From positions 1-7,453 of the forward strand of contig JAABTC010000081.1 in assembly GCA_011390055.1 (NCBI GenBank): a stretch of DNA of 7,453 nucleotides. The letters are read 5' to 3'. The stretch is from Burkholderiales bacterium. GTDB lineage: Bacteria > Pseudomonadota > Gammaproteobacteria > Burkholderiales > Burkholderiaceae_C. Of the stretch, positions 1 to 5,862 are shown in pieces. The position numbers and the translations under genes are program-made. Each line of letters starts with the position of its first letter. Within the stretch, counting starts at the first letter, position 1. The notes below the pieces were generated by a model, which made no database searches, was not told the origin of the DNA, and saw only the letters and a program-made list of their open reading frames with translations.

Positions 1-315
1 GCCGGCATCCTGGTCTTCGCGACCGTGGGCGTCTACGGCATGCGCCAGTCGGCCTTCGACCTGCTGCTGCTGTACGCCATCGGCCTGGCCGGCCTGCTGA
101 TGCGCCGCTTCGACTTCCCGACGGCCCCGGTCGTCGTCGGCATGATCCTGGGCCCGCTGGCCGAAGCGCAACTGCGCAATGCGATGTCGATCGGCGAGGG
201 CAGGTGGTCGGTCTTCGTCGAGCGCCCGATGTCGCTGGCGCTGGGCATCGTGATCGTCGGCGTGCTGGTGCTGCCGCGCCTGGTCAAGCTGAGGCGGCGC
301 GCGCGCAGGGGTTGA
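1..315 (+). CDS. TctA-family tripartite tricarboxylate transporter permease, C-terminal part
   Basis: This is the last 104 codons of a gene that begins left of the window; the frame is open from base 1 and stops at TGA 313-315. TctA proteins are the large (about 500-residue) inner-membrane permease of tripartite tricarboxylate transporters, which work with a periplasmic binding protein (TctC) and a small membrane subunit (TctB) to import citrate-like carboxylates. Seen here are a VGVYGMRQSAFD stretch followed by a hydrophobic segment, a short MRRFDFPTAP loop, the GMILGPLAE motif near the middle, an ERPMS turn and a final membrane helix ending in a basic tail (KLRRRARRG). That order matches the C-terminus of the family as I know it. 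The substrate cannot be told from this fragment, and the tctC/tctB partners are not in view. No gene follows on the same strand for about 880 bp, so this looks like the end of its operon. Confidence 0.88.
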   Translation, partial: AGILVFATVGVYGMRQSAFDLLLLYAIGLAGLLMRRFDFPTAPVVVGMILGPLAEAQLRNAMSIGEGRWSVFVERPMSLALGIVIVGVLVLPRLVKLRRRARRG

Positions 316-358
316 GGTTGGTCTGGCGCGCCTTTGGAATGAAGGCGGTCGCGAGCAG

Positions 359-410
359 GCCCTTCCTTCGATACCTCAGGACGGTCGGAGATTCACCTCA
401 GGGCGAACGG
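359..410. repeat. REP-like intergenic repeat, two imperfect tandem copies
   Basis: Two 16-base units with 13 of 16 identical bases, ACCTCAGGACGGTCGG (373-388) and ACCTCAGGGCGAACGG (395-410), lie 22 bp apart and are preceded by CCCTTCCTTCGAT. The CCTTCGA...CTCAGG...CGAACGG pattern resembles the dispersed intergenic REP-type palindromes found in many proteobacteria, often written as CCTTCGACAAGCTCAGG with CGAACGG. This copy seems degenerate, since the usual arms are not perfectly complementary. It lies between the end of the permease gene and the next repeat. Only its presence in one place is visible here; dispersal in the genome is inferred. Confidence 0.5.
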
Positions 411-496
411 AACGACGCAGCCGACCACCCGAGACGGCACGCACGCCGCTCAAGCGCAACGCAAACCAAGCTTCCCGCCACGGATCCTGCTTTGCC

Positions 497-551
497 GGGC
501 CGTAGGCGGACGGCCCCCCTGGGGGGTAGCGAGCAACGCGAGCTTGGGGGC
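497..551. repeat. C-run/G-run intergenic repeat with nested hairpins
   Basis: A compact structured element sits just past the stop of the leftward gene at 556. A 7-bp perfect stem GGGCCGT/ACGGCCC with a 6-base loop occupies 497-516. It shares three C residues with a CCCCCC-T-GGGGGG block (514-526). Then come GCGAGC (529-534) and GCGAGC (538-543), a direct repeat separated by AAC, and then a G5C run (546-551) that could instead pair with GCCCCC at 513-518. The stems overlap, so they are alternatives. I recognise this style of element from gene ends in Burkholderiales genomes. It may act as a transcription terminator for the leftward gene, although there is no T-run. With the upstream REP-like unit it fills most of the 240-bp gap 316-555; I see no gene there. 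Confidence 0.55.
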
Positions 552-555
552 TCCC

Positions 556-1074
556 TCAAGCCTGCGGCGGCAGAGTGAAGCGTGCGGCGAAGGCTTCGGC
601 CGCGGCCACGCCGCGGAAGTCGCGCAGCACTTGCACGCTGAGCAACAACAAGCGCTGCAGATCGGCGGGCGTCTTGGCGCGTTCGAGCTCGAGCGCGACG
701 GTTTCGCCGGCGGGGCCGAGCTGGTCGTTCACGCTGCGCACGGCATCTCGGCGCAAGGTCTCGAAGGCGCGCAGGCTCGAGGCAGCGTCCGAACTGCCGC
801 TCGCGCGCCGTTCCACACCACGCTCGGACACGCCGCGATCGTGCGGCCGCTCGGCGGGCCGATCGGCCAGCGTCGCCAGCACTTCGATGAAGCCGTCGTT
901 GTGCAGGCTCGCCAGCGGGGCCGCGGCGTCGCCGCCCACCAGCGGACCCAGCTCCTCGTCGCTGCGTTTGCCGTCGACCAGGATCAGCACGCCGCGCAGC
1001 CGCGGCATCAAACGGTGCGCCCGCGTCTCGATCTCGGTGACGCCTTTGGCGGTCTTGCGGTAGACGGTGCTCAT
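556..1074 (-). CDS. conserved-looking hypothetical protein, 172 residues
   Basis: I do not recognise a named family. The reading frame is well defined, with ATG at 1074 and TGA ending at 556. An upstream in-frame ATG at 1197 would add 41 residues but would run through the candidate promoter of the divergent hydratase gene, so the inner start is preferred; neither start has a clear Shine-Dalgarno. Residues 1-65 look like a small folded domain: basic start (YRKTAKG), EIETR, then a hydrophobic strand LRGVLILVDGKRSDEEL and a segment ending HNDGFIE, reminiscent of a winged-helix-like or regulator-associated fold. Residues 70-100 are a hydrophilic, low-complexity linker rich in R, E, S and A. Residues 101-165 are predicted mostly helical and include LQRLLLLSVQVLRDFRG. 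No signal peptide or membrane segment is seen, so it is probably cytoplasmic. It stands alone, divergent from the hydratase gene. The function is unknown. Confidence 0.72.
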   Translation of the reverse strand: MSTVYRKTAKGVTEIETRAHRLMPRLRGVLILVDGKRSDEELGPLVGGDAAAPLASLHNDGFIEVLATLADRPAERPHDRGVSERGVERRASGSSDAASSLRAFETLRRDAVRSVNDQLGPAGETVALELERAKTPADLQRLLLLSVQVLRDFRGVAAAEAFAARFTLPPQA

Positions 1075-1133
1075 CGCCGGCGCAGGATAGCCGGACAGGG
1101 GCGGCCGAGCCAGCAACCACCCGGCGCACGCGG

Positions 1134-1163
1134 TTAAAAATCGTGTGCTTGCGCACGTATAGT
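1134..1163 (+). promoter_or_regulatory. candidate sigma70 promoter of the enoyl-CoA hydratase gene
   Basis: TTAAAA (1134-1139, 4 of 6 to TTGACA) and TATAGT (1158-1163, 5 of 6 to TATAAT) are separated by 18 bp, in a locally AT-richer patch of very GC-rich DNA. Transcription would start near 1170, about 25 bases before the ATG at 1196. This placement rules out the upstream in-frame ATG at 1166, which would lie before the transcript start. It is a pattern match only. Confidence 0.45.
1142..1157. promoter_or_regulatory. inverted repeat in the promoter spacer, possible operator
   Basis: CGTGTGC (1142-1148) and GCGCACG (1151-1157) form a 7-bp inverted repeat with one mismatch around a TT centre. 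It lies exactly between the candidate -35 and -10 boxes, where a bound repressor would block RNA polymerase. TetR- and GntR-type regulators of acyl-CoA metabolism bind short palindromes of about this size, but no regulator gene is in the window and no specific family can be assigned. Confidence 0.3.
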
Positions 1164-1195
1164 CGATGCAAGACGACTCGGCGACACGACCTGCC

Positions 1196-1990
1196 ATGGA
1201 CTACGAAAACCTCCTGACCGAACGCCGTTCAGGCGCCGACGGTGCGCTCGCGGTCGGCATCGTGACCCTGCACCGACCCAAACAGCTGAACGCCTTGAAC
1301 GACGGGCTGATGGACGAGCTCGGCCACGCGCTCGCAGCCTTCGATGCCGACGAGGGCATTGGTTGCATCGTGCTCACCGGCAGCGACAAGGCCTTCGCCG
1401 CCGGTGCCGACATCGGCGCGATGGCCAGCTACGGCTACATGGACGTCTACCTGGGCCAGTACATCACGCGCAACTGGGAAGCCCTGCGGGAGGTGCGCAA
1501 ACCGGTGATCGCCGCGGTGGCGGGCTTCGCGCTCGGCGGCGGTTGCGAGCTGGCGATGGCGTGCGATTTCATCATTGCCGCGGAGAGCGCCAAATTCGGT
1601 CAGCCCGAGATCAAGCTCGGCATCATCCCGGGCGCCGGCGGCACCCAGCGCCTGCCGCGTGCGGTGGGCAAATCCAAGGCGATGGACATGGTGCTGACGG
1701 CGCGCATGATGGACGCGGCCGAAGCCGAGCGCGCCGGCCTGGTGAGCCGGGTGGTGCCGAACGAGCGCCTGCTCGACGAAGCGCTGGCGGCGGCGGCGAT
1801 GATCTGCGGCTACAGCCTGCCCAGCGTGATGATGGCCAAGCAGTGCGTCAACCGTGCCTTCGAAACCGGCCTGGCCGACGGCGTCAGCCACGAGCGCAGC
1901 GTGTTCCATGCCCTGTTCGCCACCGAGGACCAGAAAGAAGGCATGGCGGCTTTCGCGGGCAAGCGCAAGCCGGCCTTCAAGCACCGCTGA
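1196..1990 (+). CDS. enoyl-CoA hydratase (crotonase family)
   Basis: This 264-residue protein is a complete, normal-length crotonase-fold enzyme expected to add water across the 2,3 double bond of short enoyl-CoAs (EC 4.2.1.17) in beta-oxidation or related acyl-CoA breakdown in the cytoplasm. The oxyanion-hole segment KAFAAGADIGAM is at 65-76. The second loop, ALGGGCELAMACDF, is at 112-125 and holds Glu118. GQPEIKLGIIPGAGGTQRL at 135-153 holds Glu138. These glutamates correspond to the two catalytic acids of rat mitochondrial hydratase (Glu144, Glu164), so it is a hydratase rather than an isomerase-only paralogue. The C-terminus has the usual ATEDQKEGMAAF and KRKPAFKHR. The start at 1196 gives a normal MDYENLL N-terminus and lies about 25 bases past a likely transcription start; the Shine-Dalgarno is weak. 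It is monocistronic and converges on the reductase gene 14 bp away. Chain-length preference cannot be told. Confidence 0.95.
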   Translation: MDYENLLTERRSGADGALAVGIVTLHRPKQLNALNDGLMDELGHALAAFDADEGIGCIVLTGSDKAFAAGADIGAMASYGYMDVYLGQYITRNWEALREVRKPVIAAVAGFALGGGCELAMACDFIIAAESAKFGQPEIKLGIIPGAGGTQRLPRAVGKSKAMDMVLTARMMDAAEAERAGLVSRVVPNERLLDEALAAAAMICGYSLPSVMMAKQCVNRAFETGLADGVSHERSVFHALFATEDQKEGMAAFAGKRKPAFKHR

Positions 1991-2008
1991 GCTTGGCGGT
2001 GCCCTCAG
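1987..2008. terminator. small symmetrical stem-loop between convergent genes
   Basis: CTGAG (1987-1991) pairs with CTCAG (2004-2008), and inside it GGC (1995-1997) pairs with GCC (2001-2003) around a GGT loop. It covers both stop codons of the convergent hydratase and reductase genes and would form on either strand, as expected for a bidirectional terminator in a 14-bp gap. There is no T-run, and part of the symmetry comes simply from having TGA on both strands, so the call is weak. Confidence 0.25.
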
Positions 2009-3042
2009 GCGCCGTGCTTGTCGGCCTCCGACGTGAAGCTGTCGGCGTAGAAGGCGTCTTCGGGCAGCTTGCAGCGCTCGATGAAGTCGCGCTGCGCCGC
2101 ACTCACCATCACCGGGGCGCCGCAGGCGTACACCGCATGGCCCGACAGGTCGGGCAGGTCGGCCATCACCGCGTGGTGCACGAACCCGGTGCGGCCCTGC
2201 CAGGCGTCTTCGGCTCGCGCTTCCGACAGCACCGGCACGTAGGTCAGCCGGGGCATCGTGGCGGCGGCCTCGACGGCCCACGCATGCTGGTACAGATCGC
2301 CGCGGTGTCGGCAGCCCCAGTAGAGCGTCACCGGGCGCTGGTCACCCTTGATGCGCATCTCGTCGACGATGGCCTTGATCGGCGCGAAACCGGTGCCCGA
2401 GGCCAGCAGCACCAGCGGCTTGTCGCTGTCCTCGCGCAGGAAGAAGCTGCCGAACGGCCCTTCGATGCGCAGGATGTCGCGCTCCTTCATCGTCGTGAAG
2501 ACGGTGTCGGTGAACTTGCCGCCGGGCATATGGCGCAGGTGCAGTTCCACCGACGGCGGCGTGCCCAGCAACGAGGGCGCGGTGGCCATCGAGTAGCTGC
2601 GCCGGGCGCCGTCGCGCAGGATGAACTCCACGTACTGGCCGGCTCGGTAGCGGAAGGCTGCGGTGGCCGGCAGCTGCAGTTGCATCACGATGACGTCGTC
2701 GGCTGCGCGTTCGAGGCGCGCCACCCGCGCGGGCATCTTCACCGGCGCGTACTCGCCGGCGCCGGCCACCGTGCGGGCCTGGATCACGCAGTCGGTCTGG
2801 GGCGTGGCGCAGCAGGTCAGGATCCAGCCGGCCGCTTCTTCCTCGGCGCTGAGCGCCTTGGACTGGTGCACGCCGTGGATCACGCGGCCTTCGAGCAACC
2901 GGCTCTTGCAGGAACCGCAGGCGCCATCGCGGCAGCCGTACGGCAAGCCCACACCGAAGCCGATGGCCGCGGCGAGGATGGCCTCGTCGCGTGCGACATC
3001 GAAGCTGACGTCGGCGGGCTGAACCGTGATCTTGAAGGTCAT
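2005..3042 (-). CDS. [2Fe-2S] ferredoxin / FAD / NAD(P)H oxidoreductase, AscD/oxygenase-reductase type
   Basis: This 345-residue protein passes electrons from NAD(P)H through FAD to a plant-type [2Fe-2S] centre and on to a partner. Residues 1-90 are the ferredoxin domain with Cys37-x4-Cys42-x2-Cys45 and a distal Cys77 (Cys78 adjacent), in the usual CRDGACGSC and LTCCA contexts. Residues 100-200 are the FAD-binding barrel with GQYVEF (135-140) and RSYSMA (148-153). Residues 208-345 are the NAD-binding domain with GTGFAP (216-221), YACGAP (305-310) and the C-terminal FYADSF (331-336). The same order occurs in CDP-6-deoxy-3,4-glucoseen reductase (AscD/RfbI) and phenol or toluene oxygenase reductases. 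No sugar-dehydrase or oxygenase gene is present, so the partner is unknown. The start at 3042 gives a typical MTFKITVQP beginning; a longer frame up to 3828 only shadows the SDR gene. No clear Shine-Dalgarno is seen. It is divergent from the SDR gene across 87 bp. Confidence 0.92.
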   Translation of the reverse strand: MTFKITVQPADVSFDVARDEAILAAAIGFGVGLPYGCRDGACGSCKSRLLEGRVIHGVHQSKALSAEEEAAGWILTCCATPQTDCVIQARTVAGAGEYAPVKMPARVARLERAADDVIVMQLQLPATAAFRYRAGQYVEFILRDGARRSYSMATAPSLLGTPPSVELHLRHMPGGKFTDTVFTTMKERDILRIEGPFGSFFLREDSDKPLVLLASGTGFAPIKAIVDEMRIKGDQRPVTLYWGCRHRGDLYQHAWAVEAAATMPRLTYVPVLSEARAEDAWQGRTGFVHHAVMADLPDLSGHAVYACGAPVMVSAAQRDFIERCKLPEDAFYADSFTSEADKHGA

Positions 3043-3129
3043 GTCGTGGGGCGAGGCTTCTACACTGGCGCGGATTGTGCCCGCAGCCCTCGGCGAGCCT
3101 TGCCCGTGCTGCCGTAGGCCACCCCGACC

Positions 3130-4071
3130 ATGCTGCCTTCCCTGCGCCTGCGCCGCCCCGTGTTGCTGATCGTCGGCTGCGGCGACGTCGGCTTGCGCGT
3201 GCTCAAGCTGCTCGCCGGGCGCTGGCGCGTGCTGGCGTTGACCTCGACGCCAGAGCGCGTGCCCGAACTGCGCCGTGCCGGGGCCGTGCCGCTGCAGGGC
3301 GACCTGGACGATGCGGCCTCGCTCGGGCGGCTGGCCGGCCTGGCCGATGCGGTGCTGCACCTGGCCCCGCCGGCCTCGGAAGGCCCCACCGACCGCCGCA
3401 CCGCCCACCTGCTGGCCGCCCTCGCGCGCAGCCGGCGTTTGCGCTGCCTGGTCTACGCCAGCACCAGCGGCGTCTATGGCGATGCCGGCGGCGCGTGTTT
3501 CGACGAAACCCGCACCATCGCGCCGGGCACGCCCCGCGCCCTGCGCCGGGTCGATGCCGAACTGCGCGTGCGCAGGCACGGCCGGGCGCATCCGGTGCGC
3601 GCCTGCATCTTGCGCGTGCCGGGCATCTACGCGCTGGACCGCCCCGGCGGCGACCCGCGCGAGCGGCTGCGACGCGGCACGCCGTTGCTGGCCGCCGAAG
3701 ACGACGTCTACACCAACCATGTGCATGCCGACGACCTGGCGCGGGCCTGCGTCGCAGCGCTGGTGCGTGGTGCGCCGCAGCGCGTCTACCATGCCAGCGA
3801 CGATGCGCAGACCACGATGGGCGAGCACTTCGATGCGGTGGCCGATGCCTTCGGCCTGCCGCGCGCGCCACGCCTGTCGCGCCGTGAAGCCGCGCAGCAG
3901 CTTTCACCCATGCAGATGAGCTTCCTGTCGGAGTCGCGCCGCCTGGACAACCGTCGCCTGCGCGGCGAACTGCGCGTGCGCCTGCGTTACCCCACACCGG
4001 CTGCGGCCTGGGCCGAAGCGCTCGGCCCAGGGCCGGCCGGCGCCGGCCTCAAACCCCCGAGGCCCGCCTGA
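3130..4071 (+). CDS. NAD(P)-dependent epimerase/dehydratase, YeeZ-like atypical SDR
   Basis: This 313-residue protein has a Rossmann fold with the nucleotide-binding glycine motif GCGDVG at 16-21, a GDLDD segment near 57-61 that usually contacts the adenine, a hydrophobic strand ending VLHLAPP (near 74-80), and the YASTSGVYGD motif where extended SDRs carry their active-site Ser. The following YxxxK lysine is not in its usual place, since VYGDAGG follows the tyrosine. This is typical of the YeeZ-like group, whose reaction is unknown. C-terminal landmarks are ILRVPGIYALDR and the NHVHADDLARA stretch, as in other epimerase-family members. ATG 3130 is the first usable start because an in-frame TAG lies at 3115-3117; no strong Shine-Dalgarno is visible. 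No signal peptide is seen, so it should be cytoplasmic. The last 23 bp overlap tail-to-tail with the HtrA-like gene. It is divergent from the reductase gene; a shared redox role is only a guess. Confidence 0.85.
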   Translation: MLPSLRLRRPVLLIVGCGDVGLRVLKLLAGRWRVLALTSTPERVPELRRAGAVPLQGDLDDAASLGRLAGLADAVLHLAPPASEGPTDRRTAHLLAALARSRRLRCLVYASTSGVYGDAGGACFDETRTIAPGTPRALRRVDAELRVRRHGRAHPVRACILRVPGIYALDRPGGDPRERLRRGTPLLAAEDDVYTNHVHADDLARACVAALVRGAPQRVYHASDDAQTTMGEHFDAVADAFGLPRAPRLSRREAAQQLSPMQMSFLSESRRLDNRRLRGELRVRLRYPTPAAAWAEALGPGPAGAGLKPPRPA

Positions 4072-5161
4072 TCGACTGCGCCCGGTCGATGCTGCGCAGC
4101 GCCAGCGTCTGGCGCCGTCCGTCGCGTTCGATGTCCAGGGCCACGTCGCGCTCGGCCGGCCCGCCCGACCAGAGCTTGGTCCACAACGTGTCGAGCGAAT
4201 CGACCGCACTGCCGTCGATGGCGACGATGCGGTCCCCGACGCGCAGGCCGGCGGCTTCGGCGGGGCTGTCGCCGCTGACGCGCACCACGTGCAACACGCC
4301 CGCGTCTTCGACGCAATTGACGCCGAGCCAGGCGCGCCGGCTGGCGCTGGAGGTGCCGCGGCTGCGCAACTCGCCCAGGATGGGCCGCAGCAGATCGGTC
4401 GGCACGAACATGTTGCCCGGCCGGCGCGTGCCGTCACCCTCTCCGGCGGGGCGCACTTCGGCCACCACCAGCGAGCCGATGCCGACCAGCTCGCCGCGGC
4501 TGTTGAAGAGCCCGGCGCCACTGTGGTCGCCACGCGGTGGGGCGGTGAAAAGGGCACCGTCGATGCGGTACTCCCAGTAGCCTGCGAAGCTGCGGCGCGA
4601 CACCAGCCGGGCCATGCTCAGGCGCCCGGCGTCGCCGCCACTGGCCACCAGCAGCGGCTCGTCGGTGCCCACGCTGCCCGAGCCGCCGAGCGGCGCGGCC
4701 GGCAACCGCAGCGGCGCCAGCGACTGCAGCAGACCGAAGCCACTGGCCAGGTCGTAGCCGACGACGCGCGCCGGCACGGCGCGGTTGTCGTCGAGGACGA
4801 TCTGCACCTGGTCGGCCTCGAGCACCAGGTAGCCGATGGTCAGGATCAGCCCGTCGCTGCCGATCACGACGCCCGAGCCCTGGCGCACCCGGCCGAGCGT
4901 GGCGTTGGAGCGCGCGTCTTCCAGCGCGAGCACTTGCACGCCGACGACCGACTGGCTGGCACGCTCGAGCGCGCGCGACTGCTGTTCGAGTTCGGTCGGT
5001 GCGCCGGCCGGCGCGTTGCTTGCACTGGACGGCGGCGTGGCCGCGGCCGCCGCCCCGCAGGCCACGGCGGCCAGGCCGGCCGCCGCCAGAGCTCGCCAGC
5101 GCCCGAAGCGCCGGTCGGAGGTTCGCCCGTGGCTCCCCGCCCGCCCGATGTCGTTGCCCAT
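4049..5161 (-). CDS. HtrA/S1C-like exported PDZ protein with degenerate catalytic triad
   Basis: The 370-residue product has an N-terminal export signal: a basic region ending in RRFGRWR (18-23), an Ala/Leu/Val core (24-41), then a Ser/Pro/Ala linker. A weak lipobox (AVAC, Cys35) is also possible. Residues 70-265 follow the trypsin-like HtrA fold: QGSGVVIGSDGLILT (94-108), DDNRAVPARVVGYD (124-137), GELVGIGS (223-230), and PGNMFVPTDLL (248-258), the family's usual post-Ser segment. Residues 276-350 are one PDZ domain with WLGV (278-281), SPAEAAGL and GDRIVAIDG. The triad is incomplete: the His position reads TIGYLV (Tyr111), the Asp position is Gly141 in YDLASGFGLL, and GNSGG is replaced by DHSGA, keeping only Ser214. 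It is probably a periplasmic non-proteolytic binder or chaperone. The start at 5161 is chosen for an excellent GGAGGT five bases upstream; an ATG at 5197 lacks one. It lies 75 bp downstream of the rhomboid gene. Confidence 0.85.
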   Translation of the reverse strand: MGNDIGRAGSHGRTSDRRFGRWRALAAAGLAAVACGAAAAATPPSSASNAPAGAPTELEQQSRALERASQSVVGVQVLALEDARSNATLGRVRQGSGVVIGSDGLILTIGYLVLEADQVQIVLDDNRAVPARVVGYDLASGFGLLQSLAPLRLPAAPLGGSGSVGTDEPLLVASGGDAGRLSMARLVSRRSFAGYWEYRIDGALFTAPPRGDHSGAGLFNSRGELVGIGSLVVAEVRPAGEGDGTRRPGNMFVPTDLLRPILGELRSRGTSSASRRAWLGVNCVEDAGVLHVVRVSGDSPAEAAGLRVGDRIVAIDGSAVDSLDTLWTKLWSGGPAERDVALDIERDGRRQTLALRSIDRAQSIRRASGV

Positions 5162-5165
5162 CACA

Positions 5166-5182
5166 CACCTCCGCAAGAGGTG
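5166..5182 (-). promoter_or_regulatory. hairpin covering the Shine-Dalgarno of the HtrA-like gene
   Basis: On the leftward transcript, CACCUC (5182-5177), loop UUGCG, then GAGGUG (5171-5166) form a perfect 6-bp stem with a 5-base loop. The ribosome binding site GGAGGU (5172-5167), only five bases before the ATG at 5161, falls almost wholly in the 3' arm. When folded, the site would be hidden. This could simply be a chance complement, or it could be translational control by temperature or another signal. Confidence 0.4.
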
Positions 5183-5236
5183 CCTAGGATGCGCCAACGG
5201 CGCGCCGGCTGCAATGGCCGGGTCGGGTGTGGGGCC

Positions 5237-5830
5237 TCAGCGCCGACGGGAAAAAGGTGCCTGGCCGCGCCAGTAGCGGATCATCAGGAAGCCGCCCAGC
5301 ATGCCGCCCAGGTGCGCGAAGTGGGCGATGCCGCTGCCCCCCGTCACGCCGAGCACCAGCTCGATGGCACCGAAGATCGCCACGAAGAACTTGGCCTTCA
5401 TCGGGATCGGCGGGATCAGCAGCATGATGCGGCGCTCCGGGAAGAGCATGCCGAAGGCCAGCAACAGGCCGAAGGTCGCACCCGATGCGCCCACGGTGGG
5501 CGACATCGAGCCGATCAGGTAGGTCCAGATCACCTGCACCACCGCGGCGCTCCCGGCACTGGCGAGCAGGAACTGCTGGTAGCGCCTGGGGCCCCACAGC
5601 CGCTCGATCTCGCCGCCGAACATCCACAGCGCCAGCATGTTGAAGAACAGGTGGCCGAAGCTGCCATGCAGGAAGCTGTAGCTGGCCAGCTGCCAGGGCA
5701 TGAAGCGCCCGCTCTGCAAGGGCCACAGGGCGAACCAGACTTCGAACGCGGGCGGCAGCAGCAACTGCGCACAGAACACGCCCACACAGATGAGGATCAA
5801 GGCTTTGGTAACCGGCGGCAGTGGCGGCAT
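5237..5830 (-). CDS. rhomboid family intramembrane serine protease
   Basis: The 197-residue protein is a compact, six-helix bacterial rhomboid that cuts membrane proteins inside the inner membrane. Residues 60-64 (HLFFN) match the GlpG His150/Asn154 pair of helix 2. EIERLWGPRR (74-83) fits the family's L1/TM3 region. GASGATFG (114-121) carries the nucleophile Ser116. AHFAHLGG (169-176) carries the catalytic His173. All active-site residues are therefore present. Helices are visible near 9-26, 46-70, 84-106, 114-132, 146-163 and 169-185, and the tail WRGQAPFSRRR is basic. The start is uncertain: ATG at 5830 gives the usual short MPPLPPVTKALI beginning, while GTG at 5866 would overlap the aceK stop by four bases (GTGA) and add 12 residues. 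Neither has a Shine-Dalgarno. It lies 32 bp after aceK on the same strand, so it is probably co-transcribed. Its substrate is unknown. Confidence 0.92.
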   Translation of the reverse strand: MPPLPPVTKALILICVGVFCAQLLLPPAFEVWFALWPLQSGRFMPWQLASYSFLHGSFGHLFFNMLALWMFGGEIERLWGPRRYQQFLLASAGSAAVVQVIWTYLIGSMSPTVGASGATFGLLLAFGMLFPERRIMLLIPPIPMKAKFFVAIFGAIELVLGVTGGSGIAHFAHLGGMLGGFLMIRYWRGQAPFSRRR

Positions 5831-5862
5831 GAAGGCAAGAGGTTGCGTCGCCGGAGAGGCAC

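Noticed and set aside
1166..1195. Upstream ATG for the enoyl-CoA hydratase
   Set aside because: It lies between the likely -10 box and the predicted transcription start, and the extra residues (MQDDSATRPA) are not family-like.
1363..3117. 584-codon open frame on the + strand
   Set aside because: It runs through the hydratase in another frame and then antisense through the reductase. The product is Arg/His/Gly/Ala-rich without domains, typical of GC-rich shadow frames.
3043..3129. Divergent promoter between the reductase and SDR genes
   Set aside because: One must exist, but I found no -35/-10 pair with good spacing on either strand, so no site is claimed.
3043..3828. N-terminal extension of the reductase frame
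   Set aside because: It would add 262 low-complexity residues antisense to the SDR gene. The ferredoxin domain begins naturally at the ATG at 3042.
5162..5197. Upstream ATG for the HtrA-like gene
   Set aside because: It lacks a Shine-Dalgarno and would place translation through the GGAGGT that precedes the ATG at 5161.
5191..5203. GCGCC-AAC-GGCGC hairpin upstream of the HtrA-like gene
   Set aside because: It is a perfect 5-bp stem, but such GC palindromes are frequent by chance here. There is no T-run to make it a terminator for the rhomboid gene and no link to a start signal.
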